Under the pieces are notes generated by a model that was given only the letters and a program-made list of their open reading frames with translations, did not search any database and was not told the origin of the DNA. A stretch of DNA of 64,000 bases from assembly GCA_030549495.1 (NCBI GenBank), contig JAUIRK010000141.1, positions 62,001 through 126,000 on the forward strand. Direction: 5' to 3'. The position numbers were made by a program, and so were the translations under genes. This DNA is from Nectonema munidae. Lineage: Eukaryota; Nematomorpha; Nectonematoida; Nectonematidae. Positions within the stretch are counted from its first letter, which is position 1. The number at the start of each line of letters is the position of its first letter. Below are positions 32,826 through 43,564 of this stretch, in pieces.

Positions 32826-35390
32826 TTGCGTAGAACAAAAAAATTGATTCTGCTTAAAATGTGCATACTAAAAGCAAATTTCAATATAAAATTGATCCAA
32901 AATTTTTAAATTCGTCTCGCCCCAATAATTACAAAAATGTGCCCCCTTAACTTGAATAAAGCAGGTATGTGCCGGCGTGTAATAGATGGGTGTAAGTGCG
33001 TCTTTTTAAAATTTTATAATATGTTCTTATATCGCTTTGAAAAAAACTATTTTATGAGATGATGTTTAAATAGCCATTACTGTAACTTGCTTATGTCTAG
33101 TCCGACCTCAGATAGTGGCAAATTTTTGTTAAAACTCATTCAAAAATTCTGTTACAATAAACGCTTCCAAATTAGGCGAAAGTTAAAGTTGTAGTTTATA
33201 TATAGGTTGAACATTTCGTAAATAAATGTTTCGTATAATTAATCTCAATTTCAACAAATTTAAACAATTTCCTACACAGTAAGCCAAAGTCTTTTTCCTT
33301 TTGTGATGGAACACAATTTTCCTGGAAAAAGTTTTTATCTAGAAAACGGAACAGACTAAGTAAAAATAATTAAAAAAAGAAAAAGTGAACAAAATGAAAA
33401 TAAGGAAATATTTTAAAACAGAAAAAGACGAATCATATAGTTCAAGGTCACAATAGATCTGAATTTAACAATTTTTGAGCAATTTGAGGCAAAGTTTGAG
33501 TCATGACTAATATCAAAATTTACAACTCTGATTTTGAAACAAGCTCGAGGCATAAGTGATATTGATAAGTGAGAAATTTTAACCCTGGATATTATTTAAT
33601 CATTAATATCACGTGTTTATTGTTTGAAGACGAGCCCTAACTTCTTTATTTTTTCAGAGCCTACACAATTCATCGCAATTTATTCTTGTTTTGTAGAAAT
33701 AATATATTTTTACTGATTGCATTTCCAATATTAGATGCAGATTAGGGGCTGGCCTGTCTTTGAGCGCACATTTACACGTTTTAAAATGGTCATTTTATAT
33801 TGATTATTTATTGCATGTCATAGTCTCTATTCACATGCGTTTGAAACGCTAAGCCCGCGTAATATGTCTTTCTTAACGCTAAAAAAACAAGAACCTCTGA
33901 TATGTTTTCTAAAAACAATACTCTTGACTATAAAAAGGATTTAAAACCTGCTTACCTTTGGACCAACTTAACGTTGAGTGCAGAGCATTTAAATAACGAT
34001 TTTCCTTTCAATATTAGGTAGGGCGGACATTTTAAAACAAATGTTATAATAGCTCTAACGGCAGGATATTCGAGTTTTATGGTTGAGTGCGCCTTTTCTG
34101 CCCTTTCAAACGACAGAGTGTAAGGGGAATCTCAGTTGACTTTACTATACTTTGGAAATAAATTGACCAACTTACATTTGATGAATTTGTAAAAAATGCG
34201 TGTTGAAACCTAAAACATGTCAATAACGTTGTAAAATAAAGATCATTTTGCACTGAAGTTTTAAACAATAAGCTTGGAAAAAATTAAAAAATTTTTAGAA
34301 TGAATATATAATAATAATTTCATATGAGAATTTAACTCTATGTATATTTATAATTCATAGGTAAAGTCTTAAAAAGTCGTAAATTGATGTGCCACGGGAA
34401 AAATTTTGCCCCCCCCCCGAGTCAAATTCCTCCCTACGCCACTGACTATCATCTCCGAGTCCCACCATATAACTGCGGATAAGTGCACGGATTTTATAAT
34501 GTCGAATTACCTTGTTTGTAAATGTCATCGCATCACTACCTTCTAGCTTTGATTCACATATGATAGAGTTAAAGCGAAATCAAACTGATAATATCAAACT
34601 GCTATTATTTTTATACTCATCTACTAGGATTGAGTTTCTCATATTCTTCTATTTCGTCTCTTCTAATCACCAGAATAAAACTTTGGGCTAGAACAAATTC
34701 TGCACATGATCGTGAATGCAAATAATTTGTAGATTTATGGCTTTTCATAAACCCATCATGCATTTCTCTGAAAGTAGGACTTATAGCTATCATGAGTACA
34801 AAAATTTCAGCACAGGTCAATGAATCAGCAGTTTCATTATGAAGGACATTTCAAATTCAGAAAATTTTCAAATAATAACAGTTTTTAACGAAAATAGACT
34901 GGCGAACAAGATCTAAAATTAAATGAATAGAATGAAGGCCGATTATTTTTGTTTGAGATTAGGAAGCCAACTTTTTTAAATCTAAAAATAACATTGGGTT
35001 ATATACGACCCTAACATAAAATTAACAAAATAATAAATAAAGCTATACTTTATTTTACTTTAAAAATCCAACCTCAATTATTTTATGTATTATTATAAGT
35101 AACACAAGTTTTAAGTTATTTGTTTTAAAACTAGGGTTTTCTAAAACGCGTGTGGACCATTGAGGTAAAAATTGAATTACATTAATTCACACAATTTTTA
35201 TTAAATTTAACTTAAATGCTCCAAAATATTTAAGCTCTATTCAAAATTTTTTTTCTTCAAAAAAAGCTAAAAAACTTTAAAAAAAAGGTTATAGGTCTAT
35301 GCGATCCTTCAGTTTTTCTAATGTTAATTGCCAGCAGTGAAAAGTAATTGAAAGAATTATGAGAGCAACTAAAACACGCAAATATCACAA
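32826..35390. other. intergenic region, hAT-like scraps only
   Basis: A GCCCCAATAATTAC ... GTGCCCCC stretch (32915-32945) and CCTACGCCACTG at 34433-34444 after a C run look like hAT MITE debris. A minus-strand frame of 67 codons at 34617-34820 matches nothing I know. Confidence 0.35.
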
Positions 35391-35612
35391 CGAATATCGA
35401 GAGAGGAAGAGATCTCTCTGAGAGCACCATGTACGTAGTACAATCTCAGTGGGTGATGACGATTAACCGCCGGCTTATTCAGCAACAGCTAGACAAGGAT
35501 TTTTTAGAGCCATGCAGTTCACAGGAGCGATATTCAATCACCTGCTCGTCACTACAACAGCACATTCTTGCTCACAGATTTCCTGCAGACATCATTAGGG
35601 TACATACATACA
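35391..35612 (+). other. GC-balanced island, unidentified
   Basis: Composition here is clearly less AT-rich than the surroundings. A plus frame from ATG at 35429 stays open into the adjoining hAT end. No known domain is seen. It could be a host exon, a UTR or repeat sequence. Confidence 0.25.
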
Positions 35613-35660
35613 GGGCTGTAGCCAGGGAGGGGCAAGAGAGGGCTCTAGCCTCCCCTGCTT
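35613..35660 (+). repeat. hAT-type MITE left end
   Basis: CAGGGCTGTAGCCAGGGAGG then GCAAGAG matches the fragment at 13650 and the terminus at 11017. No right end was found nearby. Confidence 0.5.
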
Positions 35661-37419
35661 TTAATATTTATTATTTCAAAATTTGTTTTATATGTTAAAA
35701 TTTTTTTGACTTTAAAGCCTTCTCTTTTTATACCGTATTTAAATTTCCAATAAAAATGTTATTTTGTCTCTATTTTTTCAATTAAATTTAAAGCAATTAA
35801 CAGTTTTAGAAGTTTTGATAAAAAAAATTCGCGGTTTTTGTCTTAATTAGTTTCGCATTGAAATAATTAAGACTGATTTTTTCCAATAGAAGATAAGGTA
35901 TTTTCCATTATTATCAACTTTTATAATTTGATGATGATAAGGATATCAATAGTAGTAGATAATGGAAATTCAAATGGCTATTGTATTGAGTATGTAAGAA
36001 ATAGAATAAAAATTGTCTCAAAAAGTGATATGATGTTAGAGAGTTCATAAAAAATACCCTTTGAAAAAATTTCCTAACCAAGTAACTAATTAACCAACTA
36101 ATTAAGTGTGACTAATTATTTAAATAATTAACTAGCTAGGATTTTTGTCTAAAGTAATATTTTCAGTCCCCCAATGTTAGAGGAGAGATGAATGACAAAA
36201 GAACGCCTATAAACTTGAATTCCAAGAATACAAAAGAGCGCGATTGATATTGATATCTGGTGATGTTTTGCTTTTATTTTTAATAAAAATATTTCCTTAA
36301 TGATCGCATAAACCAAATTTACTCAGTATTTTTGTCTAAGTGTTTTTAGTAGAAAATATGTTGTTTTCGCATATCCCCATGAAATAAAGTAAATTTTTGC
36401 AATTACTATTTAGATTGAAGTTGGGTTTCGAATGATAAAGAAGAAGAAGAAGAAGAATGATATTTAGAGATTTGAAATTAAAAAAAGGAGTGAAACTTGA
36501 AAATTAAATAAATGAAAGCTGACAAAAGTTTGGAGTCGTTGGTGAAGAATAATGCTGAGAATAATAAACGATCACGCAAATAATTTCCTAACTTTTTAAT
36601 TGAAAAGTTACTACTCGCGTATCAAAGAATTGAATAAAAAAATGACGAGCAAATGTTATACTAAATCATCTCCTTTCTTTCATTATTATGCATCTGTGCA
36701 CTGAAACAAGAGTTCTAATGCGAAACTAATTAATGATGAATTTATCATCTTTCAATAAGTGCAATCTTGCTTTCCACGGCAAACGTGGGTGTGTGCGTGT
36801 GTGTGTGTAATGAAAATAAGCAAGCAGTTTTTGCCTTTAATGAAATTGTAATATACTAATTTATAAAGTCTAATTAAAAAATGAACAAGAAATATGAGGC
36901 AATATATATGTGTGAGCGTAATTTATGACGAAGTCAAGCATGTCAATCAAAAAATCTACCTACATTTCCTATCAAGAATGAGTGAACTTTTACATCTATA
37001 TATAATAATAATAATAATAATAGGAAGCTCAAAAAACTAGCAATATAAGAGGAAGGAGATAAGAATGAGAAATTCATTAAAATTTAGATGACGTATTTTG
37101 ATCCTGTTTTAATGGGAGTTGTAAAGCGAATGTAGATCTATATACGGTTTTATACCTCCTAAAAACTTAGAGAGAAGATATCAAAGTATATGTGTCATCA
37201 TAGAGAAATACTTATCATAAAAATTTTGGATAAAGTAAAAATTGAAAAATGTCCAAAAAAGAACTTGAAAATTGAGAATGCGGATGTTATTGAGGATGTT
37301 GAAACTTAAATGAATGCGCGGGTGAGGATGATAAGAGGATGTAAAATATTTTGTGGATGCAGATATCCAATACATCTCTAGCATATTTATTTCCAGAAGA
37401 TTTTTTGTCATATTTTGTA
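35661..37419. other. intergenic region with several microsatellites
   Basis: (AAG)n lies near 36441-36460, (GT)n near 36789-36809 and (ATA)n near 37004-37021. No gene is recognised. Confidence 0.5.
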
Positions 37420-37439
37420 ACTTGATGACGTCATCAAGT
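37420..37439. promoter_or_regulatory. perfect 20-bp palindrome centred on a CRE site
   Basis: ACTTGATGACGTCATCAAGT is its own reverse complement and centres on TGACGTCA, the consensus CREB/ATF site. A near half-site TGACGTTA follows at about 37445. Whether it regulates a gene cannot be told, since no transcription unit is clear next to it. Confidence 0.5.
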
Positions 37440-38384
37440 ATTGCTGACGTTATGATTTATAGACGATGTCACTCATTCTCCACACTTTTATTGATTTCTT
37501 TGAGTATACATACTGACCTGTTTATCGGCGATTTCTTTTATTTTAAAGTAAAAAAGATATATAATGTCATATCTTGCTGTACTTGGAAAAATTGAACATA
37601 CTTCCAATGTCCAAATACATAGAAATTGCGAACTTCAGGATGATGTTGTAGGGGTATCACGTGACTAAAAAATTCTTTTTTTTAAACTATTTTTCTCTAA
37701 ACTAAAATTTGGTTCAGAGATCCGTATTGAATGCGAAGTTATCGAGTTTTTTGGCTTGTTTAACCATCTATCTCCCCTCCCCTCTCTAGTAAAATCCCCT
37801 AGTTATCTCCCCTCTCCCACCTAGTAAAATAGGATTAAGAAAAATTAAAGTTCTTAACTAGTTTTGGAGAAAATGCCTTTTTCCAAAGAAATAGAAGGTT
37901 ATGAAAAGTTAGGAATTTTTTTTATGAAAAGTCCATAAATACGCAATAATCAAATTTATTTTGAATAATAATTTTGACGATGGATCATTTTTAGTTTTAC
38001 CCACCCCCCCCCCCCCCCCCCCCCCCAAGACACAATTAGTTAAATTGAGAAAATTCATAGGCTTTAAGTTATATGAAAATTCATTGAAAAAGGAAAACCG
38101 AAAATCATTCAAGGTTTTTTACTCTGCAACAGAGAATACTACAAATGCTGTAACGCACAAAGAATTTCTGGCGAGCATGGATAAAAAAGAGTTTGCTCAT
38201 GAAATAAATTTTTCGCTTAACACTAAACTCGCCATTTCAGGATCATACTTTGGAAGAATTTTGCAAGAAGTAGTTGTAAAGCAAAACTATATTGATATAC
38301 TGTAATATACTGAAAACTATATAGATGAAGAATAGTGTTTCTTTCCTCGTTTTATGAGATCCCGTTTTTGACAATTTTTCAACC
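37440..38384. other. intergenic spacer with a 23-bp poly-C tract
   Basis: The C run lies at 38004-38026. The open frames on both strands that cross it arise from the tract and are not convincing genes. Confidence 0.5.
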
Positions 38385-38985
38385 GGGGAATATATTTGCT
38401 TACTGAGATTTATCAAATTTTTCATTTGATTGCAAAATTTATCTTTATTTGTTATATTTGATATTTAACGTTAAAAATACACTAATCTAAAAATGGTTTT
38501 CTCTATTTATATAATTCTTTCTTTCTTTATAATTTCATTTACAATTTAATTTCATCCATAAGAAATCAGTATAGAGAAATCTGCATAGTATTTATTCTTA
38601 ATAAATCTTTCAATCAAATAATATATATTTCTAAAAAGTAGCTTTAATAAAAATGAACATTTGGCTACAATCAAAAATGTCTGCTTCCTAATATAAGCTA
38701 TCAGAATTTTTTTAACACAACTTCTGTGTTAGCTTTTAGTTGTAAAAATTATAACGGCCAATTTTAAGATCTTTCAAATTGATATATATTTATTTAGATA
38801 CTTTTTTATTGAAAATAAACTTTTTATTCCTTAATGCTCAAATTTTTTGCTCAAATTTGAAACAAGATAAAAAAAATAATTGATTGCCAAGAAACCGGAA
38901 ACTAATACATTTTCACGAAAATTCCCCCGAATTATCGGAAAACCAAAAGACAAAAATTTTGAAACACTAAAGGATATGCAAATAT
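38385..38985 (+). repeat. dispersed repeat Z, copy 2
   Basis: Colinear with 22385-22735 plus 23155-23260, in the same orientation and about 16 kb away, without the intervening hAT-like stretch. Shared phrases include GAATATATTTGCTT and AGCTATCAGAATTT. No coding content is recognised. Confidence 0.6.
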
Positions 38986-39528
38986 ACTACAAGCGTGAGA
39001 GCTGTTTGATCGAATCGGCCTGGTGTCAGTGTTTCGGAGCTCTCTGGTTTGAAGCGTTATTAGATCTTTATTTCTTTAATGAAATTGTCACACGCCATGA
39101 CAATTTTGAAATGCTAAAATAGTTACATGATCTGTTTGAAACATTGTCTGCAGGTTGTATTGGACGCAGAGTGTCTATTTTCTATTGAATGAGATGCAAA
39201 TTCACGTGACCTCACTCACACCAAGGACTTTACTACATTAGGGGAATGATGAAATATGTTTCAAAAAACCAATGAGTAAAATTTACAAGGTGCCGTAGTT
39301 AATACCAGTAAATTATTATGTGGCACAACTTTACGTTTGTATTAACTCAAATAAAAAATCCCACTATTCTTATTTGTGAATATTCAAAAAGTCTTAAAAA
39401 TTAATAGATATAAAAAATGAAAGAAGAGGAAAAAAAAGTATCAGTGTTGCAGTGAAAGCTTCATATTCACTTCAAATGATTCAAGAAAAAAAACGTTTCC
39501 ATTCATACAATCAGTTTCCATTAAAAAG
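38986..39528. other. spacer, nothing recognised
   Basis: No convincing feature. Confidence 0.35.
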
Positions 39529-40070
39529 GAGGGGTAAGAAAGGTTGGTTAGATAGATAGGTCGTCTCGATACCAGAAAGTCTCGGGTTCGATCCATCATC
39601 AAGCCTTCTTTCCTCATAGTTCAATGACTGGACATTTGGCCGACAGATATTTGGTCAAAGGAAATTCTGCCGAAAGGACATTTGGCAGAAAGGATATTTC
39701 ACCCAAAATGTGCATACAATTTCACAATTTTTGTAGATGTTGCTTTACTTTTGCTAAGTTTGCAAGCTTGTACTCTATAAAAATTCGCAGTAAAATTTTT
39801 GTTTTCTTTTCCTTTTCATAACTTCTATACACAAATTATGTGATGAATAATTTTATCTACTAAAAGTCACATGACAAAGGGTCCATTCGTCCAAATGTCC
39901 GTTTGCTAAAATCTTTGTTCAGCCAAATGTCCATCAGCTAACTGATGATTCAGCGAAATGTCCTTTGTCCAAATGTCTATCGTCAAATACCGGATTCCAA
40001 TAGTTCGGTACACGCGGTTCAATTGCCTGAGTAGACAGGTTTTATTAAGACTGGTGACTCTATCTTCTCT
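39529..40070 (+). repeat. tRNA-derived SINE, family A, split by a foldback insertion
   Basis: The head half (39529-39622) includes GGTTGGTTAGATAG, the B box GGGTTCGATCC and CCTCATAGTTC. The body resumes at 40000 with ATAGTTCGGTACACGCGG and TTGCCTGAGTAGACAGG. The break coincides with the 7-bp ATAGTTC duplication flanking the inserted element. Confidence 0.75.
39623..39999. mobile_element. foldback element built of GGACATTTGG units, 7-bp target duplication
   Basis: Both arms consist of short repeats: GGACATTTGGCCGA, then ATATTTGGTCAAAGG on the left, and CCAAATGTCC, CAGCCAAATGTCC and GAAATGTCC on the right. The 377-bp element can therefore fold on itself. ATAGTTC occurs immediately outside each end (39616-39622 and 40000-40006) and the host SINE is continuous across it. 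The superfamily is uncertain. No transposase is present. Confidence 0.75.
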
Positions 40071-40888
40071 CTCATTTCCTTTGTATTTTTTCATACACCT
40101 CATCATGCCTAGTAGAGTAATGACGTTTGATATTATATTCTTTGACCACTGCCATTTTGTCTGTACATATGAGACAGGTTGGTTTGCCTCTGTGCTCAGC
40201 AAAAAAATATTCAATTTCCCATTTTGTTTGAATTTTCTGTGTTCAAGGTCAATATTTTTTTCGTGACACTCTTTGAAAAAGACAAGATAGATTTAAAATA
40301 GCAAACAAAAACCTTATTTTATTTTTTTAGATTTTAGAAGAAAGAATAAATTCATAGAAAGCTATAACAATGAATTGGAAGTACTGAGAATGAAAAAAGT
40401 TTTTTGATGCAAAGGAATTTTTATTGGTTGAAATAAATACACTATATACATGCATGCGAAATATGTGAATCAAATATATTGAGATTTTGTTGTTTTGCTT
40501 TTTCAGAGTTTTCGTATGTGCACATGTACGTACACGCATAAACAGATCTACATGGACTAATATTTTGGTCTATAAACTAATTAGTGAGTTAAAGTGCGTG
40601 AATTGCTGGGGTTTTGGTCGGCAGGTTTATAGAAGTAACCCATGAAAAAGTGGTTTCCATCTTCAGATGTCGCGGGCTGCAGTGTCACTAAACTTTGAAA
40701 TCAAGTTGAGGGCAACAAAATATTATTAAGAGGGCCACAGTTGGCCTGCGGGCCGGGACTTTGAGATATCTCACAATTCTTCGATCGAAGGATAGACAGA
40801 TACAGATAGATGTGTGATTCGAATAGCGTGTGCATCATCACATCTCATTATTTTTTTCTTGAAATTTAGTTTTTAAAATTGGATCCAC
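40071..40888. other. spacer with a hAT-like fragment
   Basis: GAGGGCCACAG, then GCGGGCCGGGACTTTGAGA (about 40730-40765) has the look of a hAT internal end sequence. No gene is recognised. Confidence 0.35.
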
Positions 40889-41389
40889 ATGGAATTCATT
40901 AAATCTAAAGAAGGTGGAATAAAAATAGTTTTTGAAGGCTATGTGTACTCGAAACAAAAAGAATTAGCTTATGAAGTGATGTCGTATGAGTGTGAACTGC
41001 GACGTTCAGAAAACTATTGCAAAGCCAAAATAAACGTGAAAGACAACGAACTAATGAATAAACGAGCATACTCATGCTCCGGTTGTTATGAGAATAGAAA
41101 AATGAAAAACAGAGCTAGAGATACGCAGGAAACTCCGCAGCAAATCATTTGCCTTTGCGTTGAGAACATGAGTGAAGGATCTGCGGCAAATCTTCCTACA
41201 CTGAGCCACTTGAAAAGAAATCTCAGGCAGTGTAGGCAAAGAAGCCGAAATCCTCTTCCAGTACCACAAAACACAGAAGACCTCGTTATTCCTCTAGAGT
41301 CTAGTTTTACCTTTTTTTTTACTTATTTACTGGTTTTACCTGGTTTTACCTTTTACCTTTTCATTTGTTATATTCCAAACGCTCTTTAA
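40889..41389 (+). pseudogene. FLYWCH zinc-finger fragment of MULE-associated type, truncated
   Basis: Residues 4-60 fit a FLYWCH domain: GGIKIVFEGYVYSKQ, then SYECELRR and CKAKI, with both cysteines present. The closing H-x-H is replaced by RAYS, so zinc binding is probably lost. Residues 72-120 (KMKNRARDTQETPQQII, LPTLSHLKRNLRQCRQR) match the segment that follows FLYWCH in many MULE-type transposases and their derivatives. The MULE catalytic core is absent. After about residue 125 the frame runs into phenylalanine-rich AT sequence up to the stop at 41387-41389. It is probably a transposon remnant, though a host FLYWCH gene exon cannot be excluded. Confidence 0.65.
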
Positions 41390-41736
41390 TGGTTCACCGT
41401 TTTTTAACATCAATTTTAAAGTTAAAAGCAGCTATGGTATATTCTCATTTACATGCATGACAACTGTCCAAATTTGGCGAGATTATACCGACTTAGACAC
41501 TTCAATACGAATAAAAATTTTAGTCAAAACCTGGATTTTAGAAAAAATTGTAAAAGTTAAGATGGTTTATATTGAAGAAATTGTTGAATAAGTTGAAAGC
41601 TGTTTTTACTTTTTTTTTTTATAAAAAATTATATATAATACATTCTTTTTTTTAGAAGTAAATTTCGCAAGAAGTCTTTTCTATAACTAAAGGGAAAATG
41701 TTTGACGAAGTAAAGACGAAATGGATTTTGACTGAC
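41390..41736. other. AT-rich spacer, nothing recognised
   Basis: No feature seen. Confidence 0.4.
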
Positions 41737-41792
41737 TTAACCCATTGAAGACCAATGTTCCCAAAGGGAACGCGGACGAATTCTTACTTTAA

Positions 41793-41914
41793 CCCTTTGA
41801 GGTCCAGTGGGTCACCAGTGATCCAAGAAATGAAAATCGTCTACTTTGAATATATAAAATTCCATTGAAAAAGAAAGCAGACGAATCCTCTTCAAAATGT
41901 TGGTCCTCAAAGGG
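41793..41914 (+). mobile_element. TTAA MITE, family A, 122 bp, inserted in family C
   Basis: It is bounded by TTAA on both sides (41789-41792 and 41915-41918). The ends are CCCTTTGAGGTCCAG and TTGGTCCTCAAAGGG, near-perfect inverted repeats. It has the same length as the copy at 52260-52381 and a very similar interior. TTAA targets and CCC tips are piggyBac-like. Confidence 0.9.
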
Positions 41915-41918
41915 TTAA

Positions 41919-42028
41919 CCTTTTCGTGACCAGAAAAATCAGATGATATTTATTAAAAAGCAGAAGATTCATATACAAAACTATTTGAAAAAGCAGACAA
42001 AGGTAAACTTGTTTATGTCACGAAAGAT
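41919..42028 (+). mobile_element. TTAA MITE, family D, 110 bp, inserted beside family A
   Basis: It begins CCTTTTCGTGACCAG and ends TGTCACGAAAGAT. TTAA lies at 41915-41918 (shared with family A) and at 42029-42032. The interior CAGATGATAT and AAAAAGCAGACAAAGG resembles family E. Confidence 0.85.
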
Positions 42029-42089
42029 TTAAATAGAATTAAATAGGAATTACTAAAGTCGTCTGCTTTGTTCGGTCCAAAATGGTTAT

Positions 42090-43390
42090 TAATATCCTTG
42101 TTAACAATATTACAAATCTTTGACGGTAGAATAATGAAAGTGGGATTTTTCACTTCCAAAGTTTTATAGACATTTTTGTGAAAATTTTTTGTAATCTTAT
42201 TTTGTTAAATATTTTAATAATCTTTGTTGAGTATAACAATCCATAAACTTAGAATCATCTAAAACTTAATGAATATATAATATATATATAACTATTTCAC
42301 ATTTCTAATAAAATAGTAATTATTGTTGATACTTTTATTATGTTGGGAACTTGTGAAACACTTTCTCGAGAAAAAATACAAATAATATTGTCTTTCACAT
42401 TTTAACTTGTTCACATGCTCTAACCTTTCAAATTTTGATTGACAGGTGTATGAAATATCATTCAAATTTTTGCCTAGAACCATTTTACCTACCTACATTG
42501 ATGGAAAATTATTTGGGTGAAACATATGCATTCAGGTTCAATTCATGACTTAGTTAAAGTATATTTGATCAAATTTTGTTTTGTTTACAAAAAAAGTTCT
42601 TTTAGATTAAAAAATTTTTTTACGCATTTTAAGTTCACTATTTCATGGCATTTATTTACCACGTTTCCATTTTTCTTCCAGTCGGGGTGAATTGAAATTT
42701 TTCTGAGACTTACAACAGCTTCTTAGAAAATGAGAGTGGTGTACTCTGTTTATTCCACCGCGTGCTACGTAAGAATACACTCTTGTTTAGTACCCATTCA
42801 ACCTTAATTCATTTACTTTCAAATAAACAGTGTGAAAGTTCAATCTTGTTTTACTTTCGCTTCAAATTTTTTTAGTTCAAGAAATTATTTCATTTACTTT
42901 CAAACTTTTTCAATTCTCGAAATTTTTTAACACAAAAGCAGCCAAAACAAAATTCAAATGAAAAATGGGATTTCCTTAAGAATTACCAATCTAGAATTCA
43001 CAGGATTTTAACGTCTTCGGTAGAACAATTTATATACACAGATAATATCTATAAACATTCGATAATTTCAAAACTCGGGAATTTTTAACAAGTTAACGAT
43101 TGGATTGCAATTTTTCTTGGCAACCAAAAAGTTTGAAACAAGTCATTGAAAAATTAAGAAACTAATAAAATACTTTACTAAAAAAGTGTGTGTATCAATT
43201 TTAACAAGAATGAGAGAAACGCCATTAAATGGAGGTCATACCAATACGACGACTGCTCTTCAAACTGCACCATTCGCAAAGTGAGGAAGATTCAGTTGTG
43301 GTTGTTTGTGATTTACGAGAGAGTCCAAATCATAAAATGTAGGAAACAAGGATAATAAAGTGACCTAAACAACTTTCAAATGAAATGAGT
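42090..43390. other. AT-rich spacer, nothing recognised
   Basis: No gene or repeat identified. Confidence 0.35.
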
Positions 43391-43392
43391 GT

Positions 43393-43558
43393 TATAAAAG
43401 CGCAACACTCTTGCACGCTCTTCTTCAATTGAGCTTCCCTCAAATGCGCATTATTAAGAGAGAGGTGGCCTTGAGGATACTGCCCCCAAACACGCACACA
43501 ACGCAGCATCTCTTTCCATCGATCTCAATCTGCAAACGAGTGTGTAGATGTGGAAACT
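43393..43558 (+). promoter_or_regulatory. candidate TATA promoter and first exon
   Basis: TATAAAAG (43393-43400) is followed about 31 bp later by an initiator-like TTCAATT (43424). A GC-balanced stretch then leads to a strong donor GTGAGT at 43559-43564. An ATG at 43443 opens a 68-codon frame that includes CKRVCRCGNCECC, but splicing at the donor would cut it. The downstream exons would lie to the right and are not identified. Composition, TATA spacing and donor are the only support. Confidence 0.35.
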
Positions 43559-43564
43559 GTGAGT

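Larger units (their letters stand above)
41741..42085 (+). mobile_element. TTAA MITE, family C, interrupted by two further MITEs
   Basis: The outer element starts after TTAA (41737-41740) with CCCATTGAAGACCAATG. It is interrupted at its internal TTAA (41789-41792) and resumes after TTAA at 42029-42032 with ATAGAATTAAATAGG. It ends at about 42085 before TTAT. The uninterrupted relative is at 54636-54741. Confidence 0.9.

Noticed and set aside
35429-35698. 89-codon frame as a host gene
   Set aside because: It runs into a hAT MITE end and has no recognisable domain. Kept only as an unidentified island.
37961-38305. 114-codon frame crossing the poly-C tract
   Set aside because: The proline run comes from the simple repeat and the rest has no recognisable domain.
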